NCBI RefSeq assembly: GCF_030915505.1
Contig: NZ_CP133265.1
Span: forward strand, 1,550,001-1,614,000
Direction: 5' to 3'
Length of the DNA: 64,000 nt
DNA from: Neobacillus sp. OS1-2
Lineage (GTDB): Bacteria; Bacillota; Bacilli; Bacillales; Cytobacillaceae
The notes beneath the pieces are model-generated. The model was not told the DNA's origin, ran no database searches, and saw only the letters and a program-made list of their open reading frames with translations. The translations under genes and the position numbers were made by a program. Positions 16,233 to 24,103 of this stretch are shown one piece after another; the stretch's first letter is position 1; each line of letters begins with the position of its first letter.

Positions 16233-17147
16233 TTACTTCGTCATAAAATTTTCTACCTCATCCATATTTGGATAAGAAGATTGTGTACCACGTTTCGTGA
16301 CGCTTAATGCTGCAAAGGCAGTAGCCATTTTTATTGCATGAAGGATATCATTATTCTTCACAAAATAGTGGGCAAAGCAGCCAATGAAAGCATCTCCCGC
16401 TCCAGTTGTGTCGATGGCATTTACTTTATATGAGTCCACCATATGCGCCTCACCTTTGGTTACCCACATGACTCCACGACTACCCATTGTGACAATTACA
16501 TCCTTAACCCCTTTATCGATTAACGTGATCGCAGCAGCTTTAATTTGCTCTTCAGTTTCGACAGGCATGCCCGTCAAGATTTCCAATTCAGTTTCATTTG
16601 GAATGAAAAAGTCGCATTTACATACATAACTGAAGTCCAGATCTTTAGTAGCTGGTGCAGGATTAAGGATAACAGGAATTCCATTCTCATTACCAAATTC
16701 TATTGCTCGATAAATCGTCTCTAGCGGTATCTCAAGTTGCAGCACAAGTAAAGAACATTGCTTTAATTTCTCTGCTGCCCGGTCTATATCCACGGGTAAA
16801 AGGTATTGATTCGCCCCTTTAATAATGAGGATACGATTTTTGGATTCTGGATCTACAAAAATGGGCGCGACACCACTTGAGGTATCTTGAACTTTATTGG
16901 TAAACTCTGTATCAATTCCGTAATTTTCAAGATTTTTAATCGTATTATCCGCAAAAAGGTCATCACCAACCTTTGTGACCATCATCACCTTGGAGCCCAT
17001 CTTAGCAGCCGCAACCGCCTGATTTGCTCCTTTACCCCCACAACCTATTTTAAAATCCGGTGCCTCAAGTGTTTCCCCTTCTTTTGGCATCTTATTAATA
17101 TATGAAATAAGATCCACCATGTTGGATCCGATTACTGCGATATCCAT
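16233..17147 (-). CDS. Ribokinase-like sugar kinase (PfkB family)
   Basis: A 304-residue PfkB kinase: the N-terminal GCGGKGANQAVAAAKMG sugar-binding motif and the C-terminal DTTGAGDAFIGCF with the catalytic Asp are intact. It phosphorylates a sugar at the expense of ATP; ribose is the closest family substrate, but the operon partners (FucP-type permease, epimerase-like protein) suggest another sugar. It is the last gene of a LacI-controlled operon. Its 3' end is fused to a truncated small-peptide element. Confidence 0.9.
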   Translation of the reverse strand: MDIAVIGSNMVDLISYINKMPKEGETLEAPDFKIGCGGKGANQAVAAAKMGSKVMMVTKVGDDLFADNTIKNLENYGIDTEFTNKVQDTSSGVAPIFVDPESKNRILIIKGANQYLLPVDIDRAAEKLKQCSLLVLQLEIPLETIYRAIEFGNENGIPVILNPAPATKDLDFSYVCKCDFFIPNETELEILTGMPVETEEQIKAAAITLIDKGVKDVIVTMGSRGVMWVTKGEAHMVDSYKVNAIDTTGAGDAFIGCFAHYFVKNNDILHAIKMATAFAALSVTKRGTQSSYPNMDEVENFMTK

Positions 17148-17159
17148 GTGATTACCCCC

Positions 17160-18176
17160 TTATTTCTTTCCCGTTACCACTGTAAAATTTCTCTCTTCAC
17201 CTGCATCAAGCTTTAGTAATGTACCGGATTTTTCAGCAGCGAGATACCCTTCCGGCCTGCAAGTCGCTGGAAGGACGAAGGCTCCTACTTGTTGATCACA
17301 ATTATGAAGAATCCAACGTGTGGCGTAATTTAGTTCAGCCGTAGAAAACTGAGTAAAAAAGACAGTTCCATCCGGTGAGATCATTTCGAATTCAGCCGTT
17401 TCCTGATACTGGTTTATTCGATCCGCAAAAAAGACAATCTCTGGATCGTACATCTCCGGCCGATTTAAAGTGCTAATCGTTTCTTCGCCGCTGAGGATCT
17501 TTTTATTATAATCCAGCCATCCTTCAGTTGGTTTGACATGCCCCGGTACTGATTCTCTCAGTTTAAAAGCGTTGTCAGGGATATTTTGCTGCAATAGCGC
17601 ATTCTCGACATACGCATAGTTCGTGTGACACATATATTGAAGTGGCATTTCTGAGCCAGAGAGGTTTTTAACATTCATGCTGATTTCAATGAACGATTCT
17701 TTGTTGAACATTTTTACGGTTGGTCGTGCGAGATAGTGATGGCCAAACCCCTTCACGTACTCCGTTTCGCCGCAAACGGTTATGCCTTCAGCAGTGATTT
17801 CAAGCCATGCCCGGTCCATTTCAGCACAAGGCATTTCACCGTGCAACTCGTGATCATCCTCAGGCCCAGGACAACCGTTTCGGATTAAACCCGAATGAAA
17901 GGCAAAGCAGCCATATGTATCTACGACATTGGTAACCTTTTTCGGCTGCGAGAACATATTTTTCATTTTAAGATCTGTATGATCAAATTCTAAGTCCCAA
18001 ATCATCTGACCCATAAATGGAAGAACAACCATCCTGCCACGTAAATTACGAAGTTCAATTGCTTCCACTCCTGATGGATAACGGAAAAGACTTGCTTTCA
18101 TTTCCGCGTTTTTGAATATCACCTTACTGCTATCGGTAAAAAAATGACGCTGCAATTCAATTTTCCCTAGAGTCAT
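17160..18176 (-). CDS. DUF4432 (aldose epimerase-like) protein
   Basis: The 338-residue protein has the beta-sandwich pattern of galactose-mutarotase-like enzymes of the DUF4432 group, with FHSGLIRNGCPG, LHGEMPC and ATCRPEGY motifs containing likely catalytic His and Glu residues. Such proteins are expected to interconvert sugar anomers or bind sugars. It lies between the sugar permease and the kinase, 12 bases from the latter. Confidence 0.82.
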   Translation of the reverse strand: MTLGKIELQRHFFTDSSKVIFKNAEMKASLFRYPSGVEAIELRNLRGRMVVLPFMGQMIWDLEFDHTDLKMKNMFSQPKKVTNVVDTYGCFAFHSGLIRNGCPGPEDDHELHGEMPCAEMDRAWLEITAEGITVCGETEYVKGFGHHYLARPTVKMFNKESFIEISMNVKNLSGSEMPLQYMCHTNYAYVENALLQQNIPDNAFKLRESVPGHVKPTEGWLDYNKKILSGEETISTLNRPEMYDPEIVFFADRINQYQETAEFEMISPDGTVFFTQFSTAELNYATRWILHNCDQQVGAFVLPATCRPEGYLAAEKSGTLLKLDAGEERNFTVVTGKK

Positions 18177-18247
18177 TTCATTTCATCTCCTATATTATCC
18201 ACAATGGGCAGCAAAACCACTGCTGCCTCATTGATCATCTAGTATTA

Positions 18248-19603
18248 TTATTGTGCTTTCTTAAGGCCTACCTCTTCACCCTGTAACATCGTCGAATTCT
18301 TCTTCATTTTTCCAAAGAAATGGAAACCAACATATAGGAAGCAAAGCATCGGAACAAGGAATGAAAGCTGCATGGAACCAAATAAGTCGGATGCGAATCC
18401 TTGGATTGCCGGAACCACCGCGGCCCCAACAATGGACATCACCAAAATGGCACCAGCCAGTGCTGTATATTGCTTTTCTTTAACAACATTCAGTGTTTCT
18501 GCATAAATAGTCGCCCAACAAGGACCAAATAGCATACTAACAGCAACGGCACCGTAAACTGCTGTCATGTTTGGTACAAACGAGACATATGCAAGGGTTG
18601 CTGCCCCAATGACGGAATAAATAACCAATATTTTAGATGGATTAAAGCGAGTCATTAAGAAATTGGCAATGAACTTTCCAACAAAAAAGGCAATAAAACT
18701 AAACACCATGAAGTTCGAAGCCACTCGTTCGTTAATATCCGGATTCAAGTCAAGTGCGAGACGAATCGTAAACGACCATACCGTTACTTGCATACCAACA
18801 TATAAAAATTCCGCTGCAATTCCTTTTCGGAATTCTTTTATTCCAGCTAGATATTTCAGTGTTTGTACTAAATTAGGTGACTTACCAGAACCCTTTTCCT
18901 TTTTCACCACTGGTTTACATGAAGGGAATTTCGTTATCACAAACAACACGACCATAGCAATTAGAACAAATATGATATATTTATATGGTTCTAGCGTATG
19001 CTGAAGCATTTCGAGTCCAAACGCATGCGCTTCTTTAGGAGACATTGTAGCCATTCTTGCTTCCAGACTGGCGCCTTCCTGGAACACAAGATATTTACCA
19101 AGCAGGATACCTGAAATGGAGCCAAGCGGATAAAATGTTTGGCTGATATTCAAGCGCAACGTCGAAAACTGACGCGGCCCAATCATGGAGCTGTAGGTAT
19201 TGGCCGCCGTTTCCAAAAATCCTAGTCCAATCGCAATGGCGAAGAGTGCAAATAGAAACATGGTATAGGTTGCCATTTCGGAAGCTGGATAGAATAATGT
19301 ACAGCCAGCAATATAAAACAGCAAACCTACAATAATCCCAATCTTGTAATTTGTCTTTTTAATAACCATCGACGCTGGAATCGCTACAAAAAAGTAGCCG
19401 CCGTAAAATGCACTTTGAACAAACGCACTCGCAAAATCACTTAACTCAAATACATGCTTGAACTGCGTGATTAAGATATCATTCAAGCTGGCTGCTACCG
19501 CCCACATTGGAAACAATAACGACAATAGAATGAACTGTAGAATGGGGGTTCGGTTTAAGTAGCCATCTGGTAACTGAATAATATTTTTGCTTTTCATGTT
19601 CAT
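18248..19603 (-). CDS. fucP: FucP-like sugar:H+ symporter (MFS)
   Basis: The 451-residue protein has twelve membrane segments and the FucP-type N-terminal region QFILLSLLFPMWAVAASLND, with the sugar-binding first helix, and GLGFLETAANTYSSMIGP in the middle. FucP-family members carry L-fucose or related hexoses with protons. AAGGAGAA precedes the ATG. Two LacI-type operators lie 87 and 162 bases upstream. The exact sugar is inferred only from family. Confidence 0.85.
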   Translation of the reverse strand: MNMKSKNIIQLPDGYLNRTPILQFILLSLLFPMWAVAASLNDILITQFKHVFELSDFASAFVQSAFYGGYFFVAIPASMVIKKTNYKIGIIVGLLFYIAGCTLFYPASEMATYTMFLFALFAIAIGLGFLETAANTYSSMIGPRQFSTLRLNISQTFYPLGSISGILLGKYLVFQEGASLEARMATMSPKEAHAFGLEMLQHTLEPYKYIIFVLIAMVVLFVITKFPSCKPVVKKEKGSGKSPNLVQTLKYLAGIKEFRKGIAAEFLYVGMQVTVWSFTIRLALDLNPDINERVASNFMVFSFIAFFVGKFIANFLMTRFNPSKILVIYSVIGAATLAYVSFVPNMTAVYGAVAVSMLFGPCWATIYAETLNVVKEKQYTALAGAILVMSIVGAAVVPAIQGFASDLFGSMQLSFLVPMLCFLYVGFHFFGKMKKNSTMLQGEEVGLKKAQ

Positions 19604-19689
19604 TTCTCCTTATTAATAAATTGTAAAACTATGTAGCATGCTGACTATCCTTTTTTCATAACTTAATCAAATCTATCTTTTTTAAAATG

Positions 19690-19774
19690 TAAACGTTTAG
19701 ATTTATTTAGAAAAAAATAGATTTAAAAGCTATTATTAAAAAACCGCATGGAGGACATTTAATGTAAACGTTTA
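19690..19774 (-). promoter_or_regulatory. Two LacI-family operators upstream of fucP
   Basis: ATGTAAACGTTTAGATTT occurs twice, core TAAACGTTTA at 19690-19699 and 19765-19774, 75 bases apart. The central CG palindrome is typical of LacI/CcpA-family sites. The spacing would allow DNA looping. The same motif is found near the regulator's own start. Confidence 0.8.
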
Positions 19775-19881
19775 GATTTTTTGTTCGAATTTAGAATATC
19801 ACTGTTCACAAATGATGGCAAGACTTTTCTGTATCCGTTTACAGAAAACCTTATAAAATTTTAGAACGAGGATCTATAGAA

Positions 19882-19914
19882 AACAGCCTCATCCACTTAA
19901 AGGATGGGGCTGTT
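19882..19914 (-). terminator. Terminator of the LacI-type regulator gene
   Basis: AACAGCC-CATCC pairs with GGATG-GGCTGTT; on the minus strand the tail is TTTTC. It lies ten bases after the stop. Confidence 0.75.
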
Positions 19915-19923
19915 CATTTCAAT

Positions 19924-20940
19924 CTACCTTTTCATTAGTCTGCAAGAATGCCTAATTATCAGTTCTGGAGGAATGGAATACGTTCGTTTCGGGATATCGT
20001 CCTTAAAATTAATTCGATCATGCAAGAACATGAAAGCAATTTCCCCAACTGTATTCATTGGCCGAGCCACCACAGTCAGCTTCGGTTTCAGAAATGTTGC
20101 TATATCGACATCATCAAAGCCGACGAACGACACCTCATCCCCTAGCACCCAGTTTAATTCATTCAAAGCCTTCATGCAGCCAATTGTCATTAAGTTATTC
20201 GATGAAAAAATGGCTGTGGGTCTTTCCTCCAGCTTACTTAGTTGCTTTGTCGCTGCATGACCACTGTATTCTCCAAAATCCCCTTGAACGACAAATCTAT
20301 CATCAAGAGGAATAGTATAATCCTCTAGCGCCTTTTTATAACCAAGGAACCGCTCCAACCCCGGCGTTGTATTTTGAGGACCGCAGATGATCGCTATTTT
20401 TCGGTGCCCCTGCAGTATCAGATGTTGGACAGCCTGATACGATCCTTGAATATTATCAACCAGTACAGTGTCCACCTCAAAATTTCTGATGCTTCGATCG
20501 ACTGCTACAACCGGTATTTTCTGCTCCCAAAGCAGGTTTAGATGGTCGCCATCCTCATTGGCTGTCGTAATGATGACTCCATCTACGCCCCGCTCTATAA
20601 AGTTCCTTACAATTTTCTCCTCAATAATAGGAGACTCATTCGTGCTGCTTAGAATGGTGAAATAATCCTTTTCACGGGCCTTCTGTTCTATTCCGGCCAT
20701 CACTAGGGGAAAGAAGGGGTTTTTAATGTCAGGCACAATGACACCAATGGTTTTGGTATCCTTTCGTTTCATGGTTCTTGCAGCAGCACTGCGGATATAT
20801 CCCAGTTCCTTGATTGCTTTAAGAATCCTCTCTTCCGTTACCTTCCTCACCCCGCCCTGGTTGTTAATCACCCTTGAGACTGTCGCAATTGAAACATCGG
20901 CCAATCTCGCTACATCCTGAATATTTGGTTTTGACTCCAT
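19924..20940 (-). CDS. LacI family transcriptional regulator of the sugar operon
   Basis: A 338-residue LacI-type repressor: the N-terminal HTH IQDVARLADVSIATVSRVIN with hinge helix RSAAARTMK, then a periplasmic-binding-like sensor domain (about 62-338) with SSNNLMTIGCMKAL. It is transcribed in the same direction as the sugar operon and upstream of it. Matching palindromes before both units support repression of the operon and of itself. Confidence 0.92.
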   Translation of the reverse strand: MESKPNIQDVARLADVSIATVSRVINNQGGVRKVTEERILKAIKELGYIRSAAARTMKRKDTKTIGVIVPDIKNPFFPLVMAGIEQKAREKDYFTILSSTNESPIIEEKIVRNFIERGVDGVIITTANEDGDHLNLLWEQKIPVVAVDRSIRNFEVDTVLVDNIQGSYQAVQHLILQGHRKIAIICGPQNTTPGLERFLGYKKALEDYTIPLDDRFVVQGDFGEYSGHAATKQLSKLEERPTAIFSSNNLMTIGCMKALNELNWVLGDEVSFVGFDDVDIATFLKPKLTVVARPMNTVGEIAFMFLHDRINFKDDIPKRTYSIPPELIIRHSCRLMKR

Positions 20941-20960
20941 TTTTGCATAACCCCTAGAAT

Positions 20961-21038
20961 AAAACGTTTAGATTTTCACTAAAAAGTATACTTTCTTATA
21001 AATTAAGTCTAGTAAATGGCTGGAAATATAAACGTTTA
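20961..21038 (-). promoter_or_regulatory. Two LacI-family operators upstream of the regulator gene
   Basis: AAAACGTTTA at 20961-20970 and TAAACGTTTA at 21029-21038, each followed by GATT as in the fucP operators. Spacing is 68 bases. They imply autoregulation. Confidence 0.75.
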
Positions 21039-21169
21039 GATTATTGTATATAAATTGAACCTAGCATCTTTTCTACCTTTAAGCAAGAAGTAATCATTAA
21101 CCAATTGAAAGAATTGAAATTACTACCTTTCTATTATCGAGGCAGCCCCCTCTCTCACCTAAAGTTTAT

Positions 21170-21276
21170 CAGAAGCAGCAATTTCAAGCGCTCGCTTTGC
21201 TTGTTCATGCCCGATAACATATTGGAAATCTTTGCGAAGTGAATTTGTAAATAGAGGTATTTGATCATTTGAGAGG
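21170..21276 (-). pseudogene. Internal fragment of comM
   Basis: About 105 bp align at roughly 90% identity with comM around 26030-26130 (segment coding FTNS...DFQ.VIGHEQAKRALEIAA). Both flanks lack comM sequence. Confidence 0.8.
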
Positions 21277-21411
21277 TAACAGGTGTCGGGAATACAATAA
21301 AACATAACACACTTTAAAAAACGAATATTTTCACGTATAATGGATATATAATAAAAAAGAGAAGTGCGCTAACACTTCTCCCTGCAACCTCTACCGTCAG
21401 GGTGGTGGTTG

Positions 21412-21564
21412 TTAAAGTTTATTTTTATGTGAACCACCCTTTTGCTTGCTACGGCGCGGGGTGGTTTTCTTGTTTTCTAGAACGGCCTTCCGAATGAAAT
21501 AAGCGCTCAATTCACGCATAACTCCCTTCAGAACTTCTCGTAGAATTTCAAGAAATGTTTCCAT
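21412..21564 (-). CDS. Small amphipathic/basic peptide, copy B
   Basis: The ATG at 21564 follows AAAGGAGGTGATAATC. The 50-residue peptide has a helical amphipathic half (FLEILREVLKGVMRELSAYF) and a Lys/Arg-rich tail (TTPRRSKQKGGSHKNK). Paralogues at 27-29 kb and 34 kb keep the frame and these two halves, which argues for real translation. I do not recognise a family. The function is unknown; a membrane-active toxin of a type I system is one possibility. Confidence 0.65.
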   Translation of the reverse strand: METFLEILREVLKGVMRELSAYFIRKAVLENKKTTPRRSKQKGGSHKNKL

Positions 21565-21656
21565 GATTATCACCTCCTTTCCCAAAAAGGAAAGAAGATC
21601 AACAACCAACCACCCTCACAATATTCAGTTGCAACTCCATTCTATCATTTCCTACA

Positions 21657-21684
21657 ACTATAAAAACCTATCAATCTTCGACAA
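21657..21684 (-). promoter_or_regulatory. Promoter-like pair of the peptide gene in element B
   Basis: On the minus strand TTGTCG, 16 bases, TATAGT. The same pair is kept in copies C, E, F and G. It predicts a leader of about 85 bases. Confidence 0.5.
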
Positions 21685-21786
21685 ATATCGGGGTGTGACA
21701 GGCACCGGGAATGAAATGAATCCCTTATCACCCTGTCCTTTTTGCTGACTTCTTTCTATATAAAAGATGAAAGGTGGTGAGGGACA

Positions 21787-22005
21787 ATGGCACAAGCGTT
21801 ATTAGAAGGAACAAAGCTACGTTTGGTATTTGAAGCAGGCTTGGATGACGAAGGCAAACCTATCTTTAAAGCAAAAACGTTTAGCAACGTCACAAAAGCA
21901 GCATCTGCGGACCAATTATCACAGGCTGCACAGGCACTCGCTGCTTTATGCAATGACAAGCTCAACAAAGTAGAACGTAATGACAGCAACGAAATTATCG
22001 GCTAG
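21787..22005 (+). CDS. DUF1659 family protein
   Basis: This 72-residue protein (TKLRLVFEAGLDDEGKPIFK, then NVTKAASADQLSQAAQALAAL) matches the DUF1659 family of Bacillaceae, which has no known function. A GGTGGTGAGG ribosome site precedes the ATG. It opens the conserved run DUF1659-DUF2922-YvrJ. Confidence 0.85.
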   Translation: MAQALLEGTKLRLVFEAGLDDEGKPIFKAKTFSNVTKAASADQLSQAAQALAALCNDKLNKVERNDSNEIIG

Positions 22006-22044
22006 TACTCTAGCGATAGGTTGAAACGATAGGAGGTGAAAGAA

Positions 22045-22263
22045 ATGGCAAAGTCTTTAGAATTAGAATTTGGAACAGAGTTTGGAAAAACGGCTCGTAT
22101 CTCCGTCGATAATCCAAAAGAACCAATCGATACAGAAGTCGTGAAATTATCGATGGCACAAATCATCGCATCGGATATTTTCATAACAGCAAGCGGAAGA
22201 CTAGTGGCTGCAAAAAGCGCTAGAATGATTGAACGGAATGTAACAGATTACGAACTTGCTTAA
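22045..22263 (+). CDS. DUF2922 family protein
   Basis: The ATG at 22045 follows AGGAGGTGAAAGAA; a GTG nine bases upstream overlaps the ribosome site and is unlikely. The 72-residue product (LELEFGTEFGKTARISVDNP, then TSxGRLVAAKSARMIER) is of the DUF2922 type. It is cotranscribed with DUF1659 and followed by a terminator. Confidence 0.85.
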   Translation: MAKSLELEFGTEFGKTARISVDNPKEPIDTEVVKLSMAQIIASDIFITASGRLVAAKSARMIERNVTDYELA

Positions 22264-22273
22264 ATCTAAAAAG

Positions 22274-22304
22274 AGGCCGGATTCATCATGAAGCCGGCCT
22301 TTTC
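22274..22304 (+). terminator. Terminator between DUF2922 and yvrJ
   Basis: AGGCCGG (22274-22280) pairs with CCGGCCT (22294-22300) and is followed by TTTC. It may reduce rather than abolish expression of the next gene. Confidence 0.75.
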
Positions 22305-22326
22305 TTAACAAAAGGAGGTCATTTCC

Positions 22327-22470
22327 ATGGAACAACTCATTCCCCTCATCAGTCAGGTAGGTTTTCCAATTGTCGTAACCCTATATCTACTCTATCGCAT
22401 TGAATCAAAGCTTGATTTAGTGGTACAGTCGATCCAAACGCTGCCGGACCGAATGAGGGAGCGAATATAA
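22327..22470 (+). CDS. YvrJ family small membrane protein
   Basis: A 47-codon gene with AAAGGAGGTC before its ATG. The product reads MEQLIPLISQVGFPIVVTLY then LLYRIESKLD, the YvrJ signature: one membrane helix and a short helical cytoplasmic tail. The family occurs beside DUF1659 and DUF2922 in Bacillus. Function unknown. Confidence 0.85.
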   Translation: MEQLIPLISQVGFPIVVTLYLLYRIESKLDLVVQSIQTLPDRMRERI

Positions 22471-22476
22471 AACAGT

Positions 22477-22515
22477 AGAACCAGCTTTGAATAAATTCAT
22501 ATGCTGGTTCTTTTA
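22477..22515 (+). terminator. Terminator after yvrJ
   Basis: AGAACCAGC (22477-22485) pairs with GCTGGTTCT (22503-22511), followed by TTTATT. Confidence 0.75.
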
Positions 22516-22608
22516 TTCAGATTTTGGTTACAGCTTTTTCGATTCTGTCAATTTCTTCATTTACTTGTTTTAACGACTCCAAAATAAATACTTCAATCCA
22601 TTAGACTC

Positions 22609-23157
22609 TTATATTACTTTTCGCTTTAAAATATTTTCTAACAGGGACCAGGCTTCGTAACAGCTTGGACCCGTCATGAAAGGCTCAAAACCATAGCTTA
22701 GATACATATTGACTGCTTGGTAGCTAGTAGTTTGCGAGGTTAGATAGGCTGTAGAATGATGATCGGCCAAAATACTCATGGTTGCACTGAGTAAGGGTTT
22801 CGAAAGTTTCTTCCCTTGATAATTAGGCGCAATGCCCACCCAATGGATTCTGCCCAGTACTTCTCCCTCATTATTTAAAGTGCCATACCACGCTGTTGTT
22901 GTTCCAACAACTTCCCCCTTTTCATTCTCGATGAAAACACACCTTCTAGACATCTCATCCATATGGGGACCAAATTCTTTATTGAAGCGTTCAAGTGCCG
23001 CTTTCTCGTTTTGAAATTCACCTACACTCGCTTCAATCCTTGCCCAATTATGTTGATCGCCTTTTTCAAATAACCTTATTTGAAAACCAGGTGGAAGCGG
23101 ATAGTTAGGAATATCCAACAAATCCTTTCTCACCATTTTAAGTGGAAGTCTTTTCAT
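22609..23157 (-). CDS. GNAT family N-acetyltransferase
   Basis: The start at 23157 follows AAGGAG by nine bases; the ATG nine bases earlier overlaps that site. The 182-residue enzyme has the acetyl-CoA motif VGIAPNYQGKKLSKPLLSAT and the C-terminal YLTSQTTSYQAVNMYLSYGF. The substrate is unknown. Confidence 0.85.
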   Translation of the reverse strand: MKRLPLKMVRKDLLDIPNYPLPPGFQIRLFEKGDQHNWARIEASVGEFQNEKAALERFNKEFGPHMDEMSRRCVFIENEKGEVVGTTTAWYGTLNNEGEVLGRIHWVGIAPNYQGKKLSKPLLSATMSILADHHSTAYLTSQTTSYQAVNMYLSYGFEPFMTGPSCYEAWSLLENILKRKVI

Positions 23158-23263
23158 TCGAATCATCTCCTTCTAGTGGTGTGCCTTTTTAACGGGGCCC
23201 GAAGCAGGTACAGGAATCGGTAAGAGATGCCCAGATTTCTAGATCTCCCCGCTTATTTCTTAC

Positions 23264-23340
23264 TATCAATGTAACTTATTGTTCATGATTTAGAAAGTAC
23301 CTGTGATACCTGTTCCGTACACTCACTCGCTACTGATTGC
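23264..23340. repeat. 75-bp repeat, copy 1
   Basis: The stretch from TTCTTACTATCAATGTAACT to CCGTACACTCACTCGCTAC matches 24371-24446 with few differences. Confidence 0.8.
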
Positions 23341-23344
23341 TATT

Positions 23345-23490
23345 TATGTAAGCACCATCTTCTTCACATTATGTTCACCAGCAGTAGCAATTTCAAACGC
23401 TTGTTTTGCTTGTTCATGACCAATAAATTGTTGGAAATCTTTTTGATGTGAATTGTAAATAGTGGTATTTGATTATTTGAGGTTAAAACT
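23345..23490 (-). pseudogene. comM remnant with an internal deletion
   Basis: Starts with sequence resembling the very 3' end of comM (TTTATGTA..CACCATCTTCT, compare 25151-25172), then jumps to the segment at 26005-26130 (ACATTATGTTCACCAGCAG to TTTGAGGTTAAA). So about 840 bp of comM are missing between the two parts. It indicates a former extra copy of comM. Confidence 0.7.
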
Positions 23491-23728
23491 TCGTGGATGA
23501 AGCAGATAAAAACTTACAAAGCCTTCTGTTATTCGTAAATATGGCACGAGTCCAGGACATGCGCAGTCACGAGCTTTTAAAGGAAATCGAGGAAAAGGGG
23601 CTTTTCGAGTATTATCTTCGTAAATAAATGAATAATGATGATAAAAACTTTCAGTAATATTTTATAACCAGGACCGGGTTTCATTTCACCGCGTCCCCAC
23701 ATTAAGTTCTTCGCACCGCCACCAGGCT

Positions 23729-24103
23729 TCACTGAACCAATTCTAATTTATCTAAATCAACTATGAACCTGCCATCTATTAAAATATCAAGTCCAATGAG
23801 ACCATTGATATCCCAATCGTCTAAATCTCCAAAATCTACTTTTATATCCTTTATTTCATGCTTACCCAATTTAATAAAATCAATAGATTTTCGGAAGGAA
23901 TATTCTTCGCCACCAATTCCAAATGCACTCACTAATTGGTCACCGTTTTCAAAACGAATACCTAATTCCTCCACCACATCAGAAGAAATAAGAGTATGGG
24001 CCGCTCCAGTATCAACTACCAATTTATCAATTACTTTTGCCTGCCCTTTATATGAAATGGCCATTTTCCCTTCAAGCAGAAGATTAACTAACTCTAATTT
24101 CAT
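23729..24103 (-). CDS. Retropepsin-like aspartyl protease family protein
   Basis: The 124-residue protein has the catalytic triad motif in VVDTGAAHTLISSDVVEEL (about residues 30-48) and a C-terminal NGLIGLDIL motif, as in single-domain retroviral-type aspartic proteases that work as dimers. No signal peptide is seen, so it should act in the cytoplasm. It overlaps its upstream partner by four bases. The substrate is unknown. Confidence 0.8.
   Translation of the reverse strand: MKLELVNLLLEGKMAISYKGQAKVIDKLVVDTGAAHTLISSDVVEELGIRFENGDQLVSAFGIGGEEYSFRKSIDFIKLGKHEIKDIKVDFGDLDDWDINGLIGLDILIDGRFIVDLDKLELVQ

Larger units (their letters stand above)
19604..19923. other. Control region between fucP and lacI-type gene (320 bp)
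   Basis: Holds two operators and the terminator of the regulator gene. No gene is present. Confidence 0.7.
20941..21411. other. Intergenic region with operators, a comM fragment and element B
   Basis: No gene occurs between the regulator start and the peptide gene of element B. The features found are listed separately; 21050-21165 shows nothing recognisable. Confidence 0.5.
21281..21710 (-). repeat. Small-peptide element, copy B (complete)
   Basis: Bounded by GGTGTCGGGAAT on the left and GTGACAGGCACCGGGAAT on the right. On the minus strand it holds, in order, a promoter-like pair, a 5' leader with GGGTGGTTGGTTGTT, a hairpin covering the ribosome site, the peptide gene, a 3' hairpin with CAACC/GGTTG arms, and the terminator GAGAAGTG/CACTTCTC. 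On the plus strand TTTAAA-N17-TATAAT (21313-21341) points into the element. Confidence 0.8.
23158..23728. other. Intergenic region of 571 bp made of repeat fragments
   Basis: Contains a 75-bp repeat shared with 24371-24446 and a comM remnant. A 28-codon frame at 23541-23627 has no ribosome site. No intact gene is seen. Confidence 0.5.

Noticed and set aside
19690..19774. CcpA catabolite (cre) sites
   Set aside because: The right half TTTAGAT does not fit the cre consensus well and the same motif is in front of the LacI-type gene, so dedicated operators are more likely.
23541..23627. 28-codon frame ending GLFEYYLRK
   Set aside because: Looks peptide-like but lacks a ribosome site and sits among repeat debris. 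It may be a gene fragment, but I cannot identify it.
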